From Chitinophaga pinensis (GTDB lineage: Bacteria; Bacteroidota; Bacteroidia; Chitinophagales; Chitinophagaceae), in the NCBI GenBank assembly GCA_945874755.1, contig CAMCHR010000002.1:1-64000 (forward strand): a DNA stretch of 64,000 nucleotides, in the 5' to 3' direction. Below the pieces are notes generated by a model. The model saw only the letters and a program-made list of their open reading frames with translations. It ran no database searches and was not told where the DNA came from. The position numbers and the translations under genes were made by a program. Below are positions 30,651 through 39,815 of this stretch, in pieces (position 1 is the stretch's first letter; each line of letters starts with the position of its first letter).

Positions 30651-32267
30651 ATGCCAATTCATTTTATAAGACGCATTGTAGTATGTGTTTGTTTATTAAG
30701 TTTTTCTTTGCCCATTTTTGCGCAAAAAAAATACACCGAAAAAGATTTAGCTGCATTAAAGCAAACCCTTATGCAGACTGTTGCGGGGAAGTCCAAAGAA
30801 GTACAAGTGATGGTAGATCAAATATTTAGTTTTGCTGAATTAGGATTTCAAGAAGTTGAAACCTCTAAATATATTACATCTATTTTGATAAAAAATGGGT
30901 TTACGGTAGAAAATGGTATTGCGAATGTGCCTACTGCGTGGATGGCTAAGTGGGGAACTGGTTCACCAGTGATTGCATTGGGAAGTGATGTGGATTGTAT
31001 TCCTAAAGCCTCCCAAAAACCAGGCGTAGCTTACAAAGCACCAATTGTGGAAGGCGCACCCGGTCATGGCGAGGGCCATAATTCTGGACAAGCTGTGATC
31101 ATTTATGCAGCGATTGCAATGAAAGAATTAATGGAGCGAGAAAAATTACCAGGTACTATTTTAATTTGGCCTGGTATTGCCGAAGAATTAGTTGGAACAA
31201 AAGCATGGTATGTGCGTGATGGTTATTTTAAAGATGTGGATGCTTGTATTTTCACGCATGTGAGTGGTGATTTTACTTCTAGCTATGGTGATAATGGTGG
31301 CAATGGTTTAGTGAGTGTGCGTTTTGATTTTGAAGGAGAAGCCGCTCATGCTGCAGGTCAACCATGGAGAGCAAAAAGCGCCTTGGACGCGGTAGAATTA
31401 ATGAATGTGGGATGGAATTTTAAAAGAGAACATCTTAAGCCAACCAATAGATCGCACTATGTTATTGTAGACGGAGGTGACCAGCCGAATGTGGTACCAA
31501 GTAAAGCAAGTGTATGGTATTATTTTAGAGAGCGTACCTATGAGGATATTAAAATGAATTATGAATCAGGTATCAAAATTGCAGAAGGTGCAGCGATGAT
31601 GACGAATACAAAAATGACACATCAAATGCTAGGCACTGCATGGCCTGGTCATTTTAATAAACCACTTGCAGAAGCGATGTATGCGAATATAAAAAAAGTA
31701 GGTATGCCTACTTGGGATGAAAAAGACATTGCATTGGCGAAGGGCGTACAAGCCTTGGTAGAAGCGCCAAAGAAAGACCAACAAGGCAATCCCATTGATG
31801 GATTAAAAACGAGTATTGATACTTTGAAAGGTTCGGTTGCTTTTTCATGGGGTGGAGGATCTGATGATATTGCAGATATCTCTTGGAACCTGCCAACCAT
31901 TGTTTTAAGGTATCCAGCGAATATTCCAGGCACAAAAGGACACCATTGGGCAGATGCGATTGCCATGGCAACACCTATTGCGCACAAGGGCTCCTTGGTG
32001 GGTGCAGAAGCTACAGCCATGACTTTATTGGATTTGTTTACCAAGCCTAGTCTAGTGGCAGATGCTAAAAAATATTTTAAAGAAGTACAAACTAAAGAGG
32101 TGCAGTATATTCCTTTCATTACTAAAGACGACCCTCCTGCAATTCATTTGAATAAAGAAATTCAAGGCACTTATAGAAGCCAACTTGAAAAATTCTATTA
32201 CGATCCAAGTAAGTTTGGAACTTATTTAGAACAATTGGGTATTGTTTATCCTACTTTGAAGCAATAA
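30651..32267 (+). CDS. M20 family amidohydrolase (AbgB-like), secreted
   Basis: FAELGFQEVETSKYI, GHGEGHNSGQAVIIYAA, GEAAHAAGQPWRAKSALDAVELM. Confidence 0.88.
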   Translation: MPIHFIRRIVVCVCLLSFSLPIFAQKKYTEKDLAALKQTLMQTVAGKSKEVQVMVDQIFSFAELGFQEVETSKYITSILIKNGFTVENGIANVPTAWMAKWGTGSPVIALGSDVDCIPKASQKPGVAYKAPIVEGAPGHGEGHNSGQAVIIYAAIAMKELMEREKLPGTILIWPGIAEELVGTKAWYVRDGYFKDVDACIFTHVSGDFTSSYGDNGGNGLVSVRFDFEGEAAHAAGQPWRAKSALDAVELMNVGWNFKREHLKPTNRSHYVIVDGGDQPNVVPSKASVWYYFRERTYEDIKMNYESGIKIAEGAAMMTNTKMTHQMLGTAWPGHFNKPLAEAMYANIKKVGMPTWDEKDIALAKGVQALVEAPKKDQQGNPIDGLKTSIDTLKGSVAFSWGGGSDDIADISWNLPTIVLRYPANIPGTKGHHWADAIAMATPIAHKGSLVGAEATAMTLLDLFTKPSLVADAKKYFKEVQTKEVQYIPFITKDDPPAIHLNKEIQGTYRSQLEKFYYDPSKFGTYLEQLGIVYPTLKQ

Positions 32268-32277
32268 ATTGACTTTA

Positions 32278-32305
32278 AAAGGCGGTATTTCTATACCGCC
32301 TTTCT
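32278..32305 (+). terminator. Intrinsic terminator
   Basis: GGCGGTAT-TTCT-ATACCGCC then T-rich. Confidence 0.75.
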
Positions 32306-32373
32306 TTTTCTTGCTATCTGCAAGGATTTATTTAGTAAATTAGACTCTTACTAAAATTTAAATTTTGCCAGCT

Positions 32374-34332
32374 ATGAAAAAGCAAATCTTATTCCCACTA
32401 ATTTTCGGTTTTATTTCCACTTTGGCAATCGCACAAGTGCCAACTGATGTCTATAAAATGGAAGCAGTTTCAAGACCTAAAATTTCTCCAGAAGGAAGTT
32501 GGATTTTGTATAGCCAATCAAAAATTGATGCTGCAAAAGATAGATCAGTGTCAAAATTATACATGATGTCGTCTGATGGAAAAGAGACCATCACATTAAC
32601 TGAACAAACCAAGGGCGTTGGCAATTACCAATGGAGCCCTGACGGAAAATACATTTCTTATTTAACGAAGGGAAAAGAGGAGGACTATGGTTCACAAGTA
32701 TTTCTAATGGATCGTCGTGGCGGAGAAGGCGTTCAGCTAACTAATATTAAAGGAGAGATTAATGATTATGTTTGGTTTAATAACGGTAAAAAAATGATTG
32801 TAGTCGTGAAAGATTTTAACTACGCGGATACTGCAAAGTCTAAAATTAGAACACCATATGAAATGACTAGGTACAAATTCAAACAAGACAACGAGGGTTA
32901 TTTAGATAATCGTAAAACACATATCTATTTATTTGATATGGCAACAAAAAAATTAGATACATTAACAAGCGGTAATTACAATGAGTCGAGTGTTGCTATT
33001 AGTGCAGACGATTCTATGATTGCTTACGTGAGCAATGTTTCAGAAAATCCTGACAAGAATTCTAATACGGATTTGTTTTTATTAAAACTTACAAAAGGCG
33101 CTACACCATTGCAGTTAACGAATTATAAAGGCGCTAACACTAGTCCAGTATTTAGCCCAGATAATTCTAAAATTGCATTTATACAATCTAGTTCAGAAAG
33201 AAATTTTGATATGTATGACATTACACAATTAGGTATTTATGATCTTAAATCGAAAACTATATCAATTGTTTCAAAAAATTATGATCGTTCATTCTCTTCT
33301 ATTGCTTGGTCCATAGATGGTCAGTCCATTTTGTCTTTAATTGAAGATGACAGAAAACAAAATTTGGTACAATTTAATATTCAAACACAACAGCCAACTT
33401 TATTAACTAATGAAATGGGGGTGTATAGTTCGATGGATATGAATGACAAGGGCGATATGGTTTTGCTATTTGCTAATTTAGAAACACCGAATGAAATTTA
33501 TAGCTATCAAAATAAAACGACTAAAAGGTTAACCCACTTGCAAGATGCTTTTGTAGCAAGTTTAAAAAAAGGATACCATAAAGGATTTCAATCTACTTCA
33601 TCTGATGGAACAGTCGTATCAAGTATTTTACATTTACCAGATAGCGGAGCAAAAAATTTACCATTGATTTTGTTTATCCATGGAGGTCCTGTGGCACAAG
33701 ATGATTATGCATTTGATATGACATCTAGAATCTACGCTGCTGCAGGTTATGCTGTAGCAACAGTTAATTACAGAGGAAGTAGCGGAAGAGGTGTGGCATT
33801 TACAAGTGCTATTTATGCAGATTGGGGCAATAAGGAAGTGAAAGACATTGTTGGTGCAGCAGATTATTTAATTAAAGAAGGTATTGTGGATCCAAATAGA
33901 CTTGGAATTGCAGGTTGGAGCTATGGTGGCATCTTGACTAATTATACTATTGCTACAGATAAGCGTTTTAAAGCTGGCGTAAGTGGTGCAGGAAGTTCAC
34001 TCATGATGTCTGTGTATGGATCTGATCAATACATTTCTCAATATGAAGATGAATTAGGTAAGCCTTGGGAGAATCCTAAAAAATATGAGGCGTTGTCCTA
34101 TCCATTCTATAAAGTAAAGGAGATTAAAGCACCTGTTTTATTCATGGCAAGTCAAGCAGATTTTAATGTGCCCGTAATTGGTGCAGAACAAATGTATCAA
34201 GCATTTAAATCAGAAGGGATTCCTACTGAATTGATCATCTATCCAAATCAAAACCACGGCATACGCGTGCCAAGTTATATTGTACATCGTCATAATGCAC
34301 ATATCAATTGGTTTAACAAGTATTTAAAATGA
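32374..34332 (+). CDS. S9 family prolyl oligopeptidase, secreted
   Basis: Beta-propeller then FIHGGPVAQDDYAFD, NYRGSSGRGVAFTSAIYADWG, GIAGWSYGGILTNY, NQNHGI. Confidence 0.92.
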   Translation: MKKQILFPLIFGFISTLAIAQVPTDVYKMEAVSRPKISPEGSWILYSQSKIDAAKDRSVSKLYMMSSDGKETITLTEQTKGVGNYQWSPDGKYISYLTKGKEEDYGSQVFLMDRRGGEGVQLTNIKGEINDYVWFNNGKKMIVVVKDFNYADTAKSKIRTPYEMTRYKFKQDNEGYLDNRKTHIYLFDMATKKLDTLTSGNYNESSVAISADDSMIAYVSNVSENPDKNSNTDLFLLKLTKGATPLQLTNYKGANTSPVFSPDNSKIAFIQSSSERNFDMYDITQLGIYDLKSKTISIVSKNYDRSFSSIAWSIDGQSILSLIEDDRKQNLVQFNIQTQQPTLLTNEMGVYSSMDMNDKGDMVLLFANLETPNEIYSYQNKTTKRLTHLQDAFVASLKKGYHKGFQSTSSDGTVVSSILHLPDSGAKNLPLILFIHGGPVAQDDYAFDMTSRIYAAAGYAVATVNYRGSSGRGVAFTSAIYADWGNKEVKDIVGAADYLIKEGIVDPNRLGIAGWSYGGILTNYTIATDKRFKAGVSGAGSSLMMSVYGSDQYISQYEDELGKPWENPKKYEALSYPFYKVKEIKAPVLFMASQADFNVPVIGAEQMYQAFKSEGIPTELIIYPNQNHGIRVPSYIVHRHNAHINWFNKYLK

Positions 34333-35099
34333 AAATAATTGTCACCTGGCTTCTTTTTGCTGGTGTGATTGCAGTGAATGCACTGGCCAATATTCTACCC
34401 ATCAATGGATATAATACTGGCCAGATTTCTGCATTTTATCCCAATGCGTTTGTGCCAGCCGGATTTACCTTTTCTATTTGGGGTATCATTTATTTATTGT
34501 TATTATCTTATACTATTGGCTATACTTACTATACGTTTAAGCGCCGACAATATCCGAAAGCGTATTTATTTATTGAGCGCATCAATACTTATTTTTTATT
34601 GACTTGCTTATTCAATATGGCGTGGATTGTTGCTTGGCATTATTTACAAATTGAATTATCTGTGCTGATTATGTTGTTATTTTTAAGCACGCTCATTCAA
34701 TTATTTTTGAAAAGTAAAACAATGGCGCATGATTTAACTACAACTCAAAAATTTATTTTACAAACACCTTTTATTGTATACTTAGGTTGGATCTCTGTTG
34801 CCACCATCGCTAATATCACGGCTTTATTGGTTGCTTATAAATGGACTGCATTGAATATTGCGCCCGTTTATTGGAGTGCAGTCATGATTTTAATTGCAAT
34901 TGTACTTGCAGCAGTGATGTTAATAAAATTTCAAGTAGTATCTTTTACTTTAGTAGTTGCATGGGCTTTATGGGGTATTTATAACGCACAAGGCCCTGCA
35001 GCACCAATACTTGCTAGAATAACTGCAATTGGAATTGGCGTATTAATTTCTGCTGTATTGTTTACTTTTTTTAAAAGTAAAATTCAATTGGTTAATTAG
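34329..35099 (+). CDS. TspO/MBR-like membrane protein
   Basis: ANILPINGYNTGQISAFYPNAFVPAGFTFSIWGIIYLLLL, five or more TM; ATGA overlap with the preceding gene. Confidence 0.7.
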   Translation: MKIIVTWLLFAGVIAVNALANILPINGYNTGQISAFYPNAFVPAGFTFSIWGIIYLLLLSYTIGYTYYTFKRRQYPKAYLFIERINTYFLLTCLFNMAWIVAWHYLQIELSVLIMLLFLSTLIQLFLKSKTMAHDLTTTQKFILQTPFIVYLGWISVATIANITALLVAYKWTALNIAPVYWSAVMILIAIVLAAVMLIKFQVVSFTLVVAWALWGIYNAQGPAAPILARITAIGIGVLISAVLFTFFKSKIQLVN

Positions 35100-35908
35100 T
35101 GAATGCCCGCTATTGGGAAAAGCAACTGTTGAATTATGATGTACAGACCCATCAATAAAACAAACCAGCCAAATCCTCTTTTTAGTTGATCACCGTCTAT
35201 GCGCTTACTTAATTTGTCGCCAATAAAAATGCCTGCAATAGCAAGTGCAGTAACACTTAATAATAAGGTCCAATTGATTGTGCTATTGCCAAGATCACCA
35301 GTAAACCCAATCAAAGATTTAGCAGCAATGATAAGCAAAGATGTGCCCACTGCTTGTTTCATTGGGAGTTTACTCAACATCACTAGTGCTGGGATAATTA
35401 AAAATCCTCCGCCTGCACCCACTAAACCAGTTAGCAAGCCCACTAAAGCACCTTCTATTAAGATCAAAGGGTAATTAAATTTTTGTTCACCTTCTGTAAA
35501 AGTCTCTTTGCTTGATTTAGAGTTAATCATAGAGAAGGATGCTGCGATCATTAAAATAGCAAACAGTAACATCAACATTAATGATTTTGTGACTATCAGA
35601 CCTCCATATTCACCCAAGTTAGTTGGTATTGCAGGCACTAAAATTTTTCTAGTGGTATAGACAGAAATTATAGAAGGAATCCCAAAGATGACGGCTGTTT
35701 TTAGATGTACAAATCCTTGCTTGTACTTGGGCCAAGCACCAACAAGGCTACTTGATCCAACTATGAATAAAGAATAAGCAGTTGCTTGTACCGGGTCAAC
35801 ATGAAAAAGATACACTAAAACAGGAACAGTTAAAATACTACCGCCTCCGCCAATTAAGCCAAGAAAGATACCAATAAAAATTGAAGCTAAATAGCCAATT
35901 ATTTCCAT
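35096..35908 (-). CDS. Sulfite exporter TauE/SafE family protein
   Basis: GIFLGLIGGGGSILTVPVLVYLF and GLLTGLVGAGGGFLIIPALVML repeats. Confidence 0.9.
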   Translation of the reverse strand: MEIIGYLASIFIGIFLGLIGGGGSILTVPVLVYLFHVDPVQATAYSLFIVGSSSLVGAWPKYKQGFVHLKTAVIFGIPSIISVYTTRKILVPAIPTNLGEYGGLIVTKSLMLMLLFAILMIAASFSMINSKSSKETFTEGEQKFNYPLILIEGALVGLLTGLVGAGGGFLIIPALVMLSKLPMKQAVGTSLLIIAAKSLIGFTGDLGNSTINWTLLLSVTALAIAGIFIGDKLSKRIDGDQLKRGFGWFVLLMGLYIIIQQLLFPIAGIH

Positions 35909-35952
35909 GTTGTATTATTTAACACAAATATGCTTGTATAAAAATAAAAGAT

Positions 35953-35970
35953 AGGTGATAAATCTCACCT
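35953..35970. promoter_or_regulatory. Crp/Fnr-like palindrome upstream of the TauE gene
   Basis: AGGTGA-TAAATC-TCACCT; centre 33 nt upstream of the centre of a CATATTTG -7 box (35925-35932, minus). Confidence 0.6.
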
Positions 35971-36215
35971 GCCCAATTTTTTAGCAAAAATATGGGTAGA
36001 ATTAAATGATCATAAAAGTAAAGAATCTATTATGGTCCAAGAACTATCTTATAAATGTTGTAAATTGAGTGGATACTATTCATCAAAAAATGATTGAACT
36101 ACCATGAGAAATCTTTATCTAATTACATTGTGTTTTTTATTAAGCTCCAGGTAGCAATCATGACAAAGCTTGGGATTTTTTAAAAACAGGATTTTAGATA
36201 AATAGGATTGTTTAA

Positions 36216-36237
36216 ATTTGTGATATATATCACAAAT
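36216..36237. promoter_or_regulatory. Crp/Fnr-like 22-bp perfect palindrome upstream of MBL-rhodanese gene
   Basis: ATTTGTGATAT|ATATCACAAAT (TGTGA-N6-TCACA); centre 33 nt upstream of the centre of a CATCTTTG -7 box (36256-36263). Confidence 0.7.
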
Positions 36238-36285
36238 AATAGTATTAATAATGCGCATCTTTGTGGTCAATAAAAAATTACCAAT

Positions 36286-37677
36286 ATGTTTTTTCAACAC
36301 GTATACGACAAAACCTTAGCTCAAGCTAGTTATTTTATTGGCTGTCAAAAAGCAGGCGTAGCAGCAGTCATCGATCCCAAGCGTGATATTGATACCTATA
36401 TAGAAATTGCGAAACAAAATAATATGCAAATCACGCATATTTTTGAAACGCATATCCATGCCGATTTTTTAACAGGTTCTCGTGAACTTGCTGCTGTAAC
36501 AGGGGCTAAAATGTACTTATCAGATGAAGGTGGAATGGGATGGGAATACGAATTTGCGCATGAAGGGTTAAAGCATGGCACAGAAGTCATGATTGGAAAT
36601 TTAAAAATCGATGTGCTGCATACACCTGGACATACGCCAGAGAGTATTAGTTTTTTATTAACGGATACACCTGCTAGTAAAGAGCCAGTGATGTTATTTA
36701 CAGGTGACTTTGTATTTGTAGGAGACATCGGTCGTCCAGATTTATTAGAAAAAGCAGCAGGATTAATAGGTACACAAGAGATTGGAGCAGAACAAATGTA
36801 TAATTCAATTCATTTGTTTACAGACCTACCAGACTTTATACAAGTATGGCCTGGCCATGGTGCGGGATCTGCTTGTGGCAAGGCTTTGGGCGCAGTACCA
36901 AGCACTACAATTGGATATGAGAAAAAAAGAAACTGGGCATTTCAGTATGGTGCAGACAAAGCAGGTTTTATACAATTTTTATTGTCTGACCAACCTGAAC
37001 CGCCTAAGTACTTTGCTAAAATGAAGGAATTGAATAAAGTCAATCGTCCTTTATTAACCGAAGTGCCAACCATTAAAGAGTTATTGAATGCGGATTTAAA
37101 ATCTGCTATGGATAAGGGTATCAAAGTGATTGATACAAGAAATAAATTAGAGTTTCAAAATGGCTTCATTCCAGGAAGCATCAATATTCAAGGTAATAAT
37201 GCATTTGCTACTTGGATGGGTTGGTTTATATCTTATGAAGAACAATTTATTTTAGTGGCAGAGCCAAATCAAATGGACGATCTAACTAGAAAATTAATGC
37301 GTATTGGCCTAGATAATATTTTTGGATTTGTAGATGCTTCAAAAATTAGCCAAGTGTATTCTGGAGCTCTAGCAAAATCTAATATGGTTTCGATTGATAC
37401 AGTAAAAACGAATAATGATGCTGAAATCATTGATATTAGAGGTGTTGCTGAATTCAATAGCGGACATATTGCAGGCGCAAAAAATGTATTTGTTGGAACC
37501 TTATTGCAAAATTTAGATCAAGTGCCAAAAGACAAGCCAGTGATTATGCATTGTCAAGGTGGCGATAGGGCTGCCATAGGCTATTCTTTATTGGTTAAAG
37601 AAGGATACACCAATATTGTAAATTATAGCGGAGGCATCAATGAATGGGTAAAAGAACAGCAGCCGATTGTGAGCTAG
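36286..37677 (+). CDS. MBL-fold hydrolase with two rhodanese domains (persulfide dioxygenase-like)
   Basis: ETHIHADFLTG, LHTPGHTPES, TGDFVFVGDIGRPDL; first rhodanese lacks an obvious catalytic Cys; second has IMHCQGGDRA. Confidence 0.9.
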   Translation: MFFQHVYDKTLAQASYFIGCQKAGVAAVIDPKRDIDTYIEIAKQNNMQITHIFETHIHADFLTGSRELAAVTGAKMYLSDEGGMGWEYEFAHEGLKHGTEVMIGNLKIDVLHTPGHTPESISFLLTDTPASKEPVMLFTGDFVFVGDIGRPDLLEKAAGLIGTQEIGAEQMYNSIHLFTDLPDFIQVWPGHGAGSACGKALGAVPSTTIGYEKKRNWAFQYGADKAGFIQFLLSDQPEPPKYFAKMKELNKVNRPLLTEVPTIKELLNADLKSAMDKGIKVIDTRNKLEFQNGFIPGSINIQGNNAFATWMGWFISYEEQFILVAEPNQMDDLTRKLMRIGLDNIFGFVDASKISQVYSGALAKSNMVSIDTVKTNNDAEIIDIRGVAEFNSGHIAGAKNVFVGTLLQNLDQVPKDKPVIMHCQGGDRAAIGYSLLVKEGYTNIVNYSGGINEWVKEQQPIVS

Positions 37678-37734
37678 GAGATTAATAATTAGCATCAATC
37701 TTCAACAATTTATAAGGGGAATTGTTATCATTAT

Positions 37735-37881
37735 ATGAAAGGTGTAAAAAAAGAAAATTTACCAGAAAAAATTTGCAAAGCCTGTGGACGCCCATTTAGT
37801 TGGCGTAAAAAATGGGAAAGGTGTTGGGACGAAGTGCAGTATTGTAGTGAGGGGTGTAAGAAAATAAAATCTAAAAAATAA
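37735..37881 (+). CDS. DUF2256 domain zinc-finger-like protein (48 aa)
   Basis: [48 protein letters not shown], CxxC...CxxxC; below the ORF track cutoff. Confidence 0.85.
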   Translation: MKGVKKENLPEKICKACGRPFSWRKKWERCWDEVQYCSEGCKKIKSKK

Positions 37882-37900
37882 GGATTGAAAACTTAATAAA

Positions 37901-37935
37901 AAAGATAGCGCGATGATTCATCGCGCTATCTTTTT
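37901..37935. terminator. Bidirectional terminator between DUF2256 and TIGR03643-like genes
   Basis: AAAGATAGCGCGATGA/TCATCGCGCTATCTTT near-perfect hairpin, T-run; overlaps the TIGR03643-like stop codon. Confidence 0.8.
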
Positions 37936-38246
37936 GAAATTTTATTTCCACTCGTTTTTTGACGACTACATTTAAATCTTATCACATCCGTATTTCTTAA
38001 TACAGCATGTTTGGTTTTTCTGGAAGCCATGCGTTTTCGCCACATTCTAAAACTAGAAGGCTTTGAGTTGGCGCGCATAAACTCAATCACTTCTTTTTCA
38101 CTCAATCCAAATTGAAATTGAATCGCTTCAAAAGGTGTACGGTCCTCCCAGGCCATTTCAATAATGCGGTCTCTATCTTTTTCGACCCATTCAGATCTTA
38201 AAATAGGCTCTGCTGGTCTTGTATGGATTAAATCTGTTTTTTCCAT
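37926..38246 (-). CDS. TIGR03643 family protein
   Basis: DRIIEMAWEDRTPFEAIQFQFGLSEKEVIEFMRANSKPSSFRMWRKRMASRKTKH. Confidence 0.8.
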   Translation of the reverse strand: MEKTDLIHTRPAEPILRSEWVEKDRDRIIEMAWEDRTPFEAIQFQFGLSEKEVIEFMRANSKPSSFRMWRKRMASRKTKHAVLRNTDVIRFKCSRQKTSGNKISKR

Positions 38247-38259
38247 TGCGCTATTTCTT

Positions 38260-39756
38260 TTACTTTAATGTTTTTAAAAACTTTTCTGCGTTGTTTAAAT
38301 GTGTCGCTCTTTTTTCTTCTGGCATTTTATCCCAAGTGCTTAATAACATTGCCCACCTTGGATTTTTTGAAAATACAACACGCTGCTTGGATAAAAAGCG
38401 CCAAAATAAGCCATCCCAAGTTGCTTGCCATGCCCCTTTAGGAAAATCACCCATCTTCATTAAATAATTAGACCCACAAATATAGGGCTTGGTGGTGATC
38501 ATGCCACCATCTGCAAACTGAGACATACCATAGACATTGGGTACCATCACCCAGTCATAAGCATCAATATACATTTCCATAAACCATTGGTATACATCGT
38601 CTGGTGCAATTTCACAGAGCAACATAAAATTCCCTAAAACCATCAATCTTTCTATATGATGATTATAACCTGATTCAAGTAATTTTTTGATGCTGATATC
38701 TATCGGATCAATTCCGGTTGTGCCATCGTAAAAAGAGGAGGGCATTTTTTTAGTAAAGCCCCAGAAATTTTTTGTTCTTTGTTGACTACCAATTTTACGA
38801 TAGGTTAATTGTACAAATTCTCTCCATCCAATGATTTGTCGCACAATGCCTTCGATACTATTGATAGGGGCTTTTGCTTTTCGATAAGCTTCTAATAAAG
38901 CATGTAAAAATTCAGCAGGCTGAATCAATCCCACATTGATTAAAGGACTTAGCACACTATGAAATAAGGTCTTTTCTGTCACAACCATGGCATCTTCATA
39001 TATGCCAAAATGCTCAATTTTTTCTGTAATGAATAAATCCATTGCTTTTTTTGCATCAGCATGTGTCACTGGATAATACAAGTCCTTTTTTGAAGTATTA
39101 AATGGCGCTTCAGACTTTCCTGGATTATTTTTAAAATTTGCTTTTACATAGACTGTTGCTTCTTCTATGAATTGATTGGACTCAAAAAAATGAATCGCTG
39201 GTATCGCTGTATTCTTTGGAATTTTTTTTCTGTTCTCGACATCAAAACTCCATTGTCCGCCAACAGGGCTTCCATCTTTTTCAATTAAAATATTTCTTTG
39301 TTTACGCTGCTCTGTATAAAAACTTGTTTGAAAATAGGTTTTCTTATTCCCAAGCAACTCAATGCTTGCTGGTAGATTATTTAAAAAATTGGGACTAGGT
39401 AAGTAGATTAATTCAATACCACAATGCGAAGCAGCTTTTTTTAATTGTTGATCTAACAAGTAATCACAAGGCTCATATAATTTAATTTTTTGAACACCCT
39501 TAGATTTAAGCATCTTTACCAATTCAGCAATCTTTGAATTTTGGTCTTTGGCTTCTATATAATGACAATCGTATCCTTTTTGAGCAAGTTGTGCTGCATA
39601 ATATTTCATAGTTGCCCTATGAAATAAAATTTTCTGTTGATGAAATTGATATTGTAAAAAAAACAGATCAGATTCAATGAGGTAAATAGCGCCACCATCA
39701 GGTCCTAATTCAGACTGATCAAAAAGTTGATGTGGAAATACGAGCTGTACCTGCAT
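38260..39756 (-). CDS. Deoxyribodipyrimidine photolyase-related protein (DPRP; FeS-BCP / 6-4 photolyase-like)
   Basis: QLVFPHQLFDQ...YLIESDLFFLQYQFHQQKILFHRATMKYYA; C-terminal RQIIGWREFVQLTYRKIG, NHHIERLMVLGNFMLL, WVMVPNVYGMSQFADGGMITTKPYICGSNYLMKMGDF. Confidence 0.88.
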   Translation of the reverse strand: MQVQLVFPHQLFDQSELGPDGGAIYLIESDLFFLQYQFHQQKILFHRATMKYYAAQLAQKGYDCHYIEAKDQNSKIAELVKMLKSKGVQKIKLYEPCDYLLDQQLKKAASHCGIELIYLPSPNFLNNLPASIELLGNKKTYFQTSFYTEQRKQRNILIEKDGSPVGGQWSFDVENRKKIPKNTAIPAIHFFESNQFIEEATVYVKANFKNNPGKSEAPFNTSKKDLYYPVTHADAKKAMDLFITEKIEHFGIYEDAMVVTEKTLFHSVLSPLINVGLIQPAEFLHALLEAYRKAKAPINSIEGIVRQIIGWREFVQLTYRKIGSQQRTKNFWGFTKKMPSSFYDGTTGIDPIDISIKKLLESGYNHHIERLMVLGNFMLLCEIAPDDVYQWFMEMYIDAYDWVMVPNVYGMSQFADGGMITTKPYICGSNYLMKMGDFPKGAWQATWDGLFWRFLSKQRVVFSKNPRWAMLLSTWDKMPEEKRATHLNNAEKFLKTLK

Positions 39757-39815
39757 ATATTTTAAACATTTTACAGCTAAAATTGTTCATTGTTTAGTAC
39801 AATTAATGCCTATCA

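Noticed and set aside
31649-32119. 156-aa minus-strand ORF antisense to the M20 amidohydrolase
   Set aside because: Overlaps a conserved CDS; no motifs.
36115-36300. 61-aa minus-strand ORF between TauE and MBL genes
   Set aside because: Starts inside the MBL gene and runs through its promoter and palindrome; regulatory explanation is stronger.
38219-38467. 82-aa plus-strand ORF
   Set aside because: Antisense to DPRP and its junction with the TIGR03643 gene; no support.
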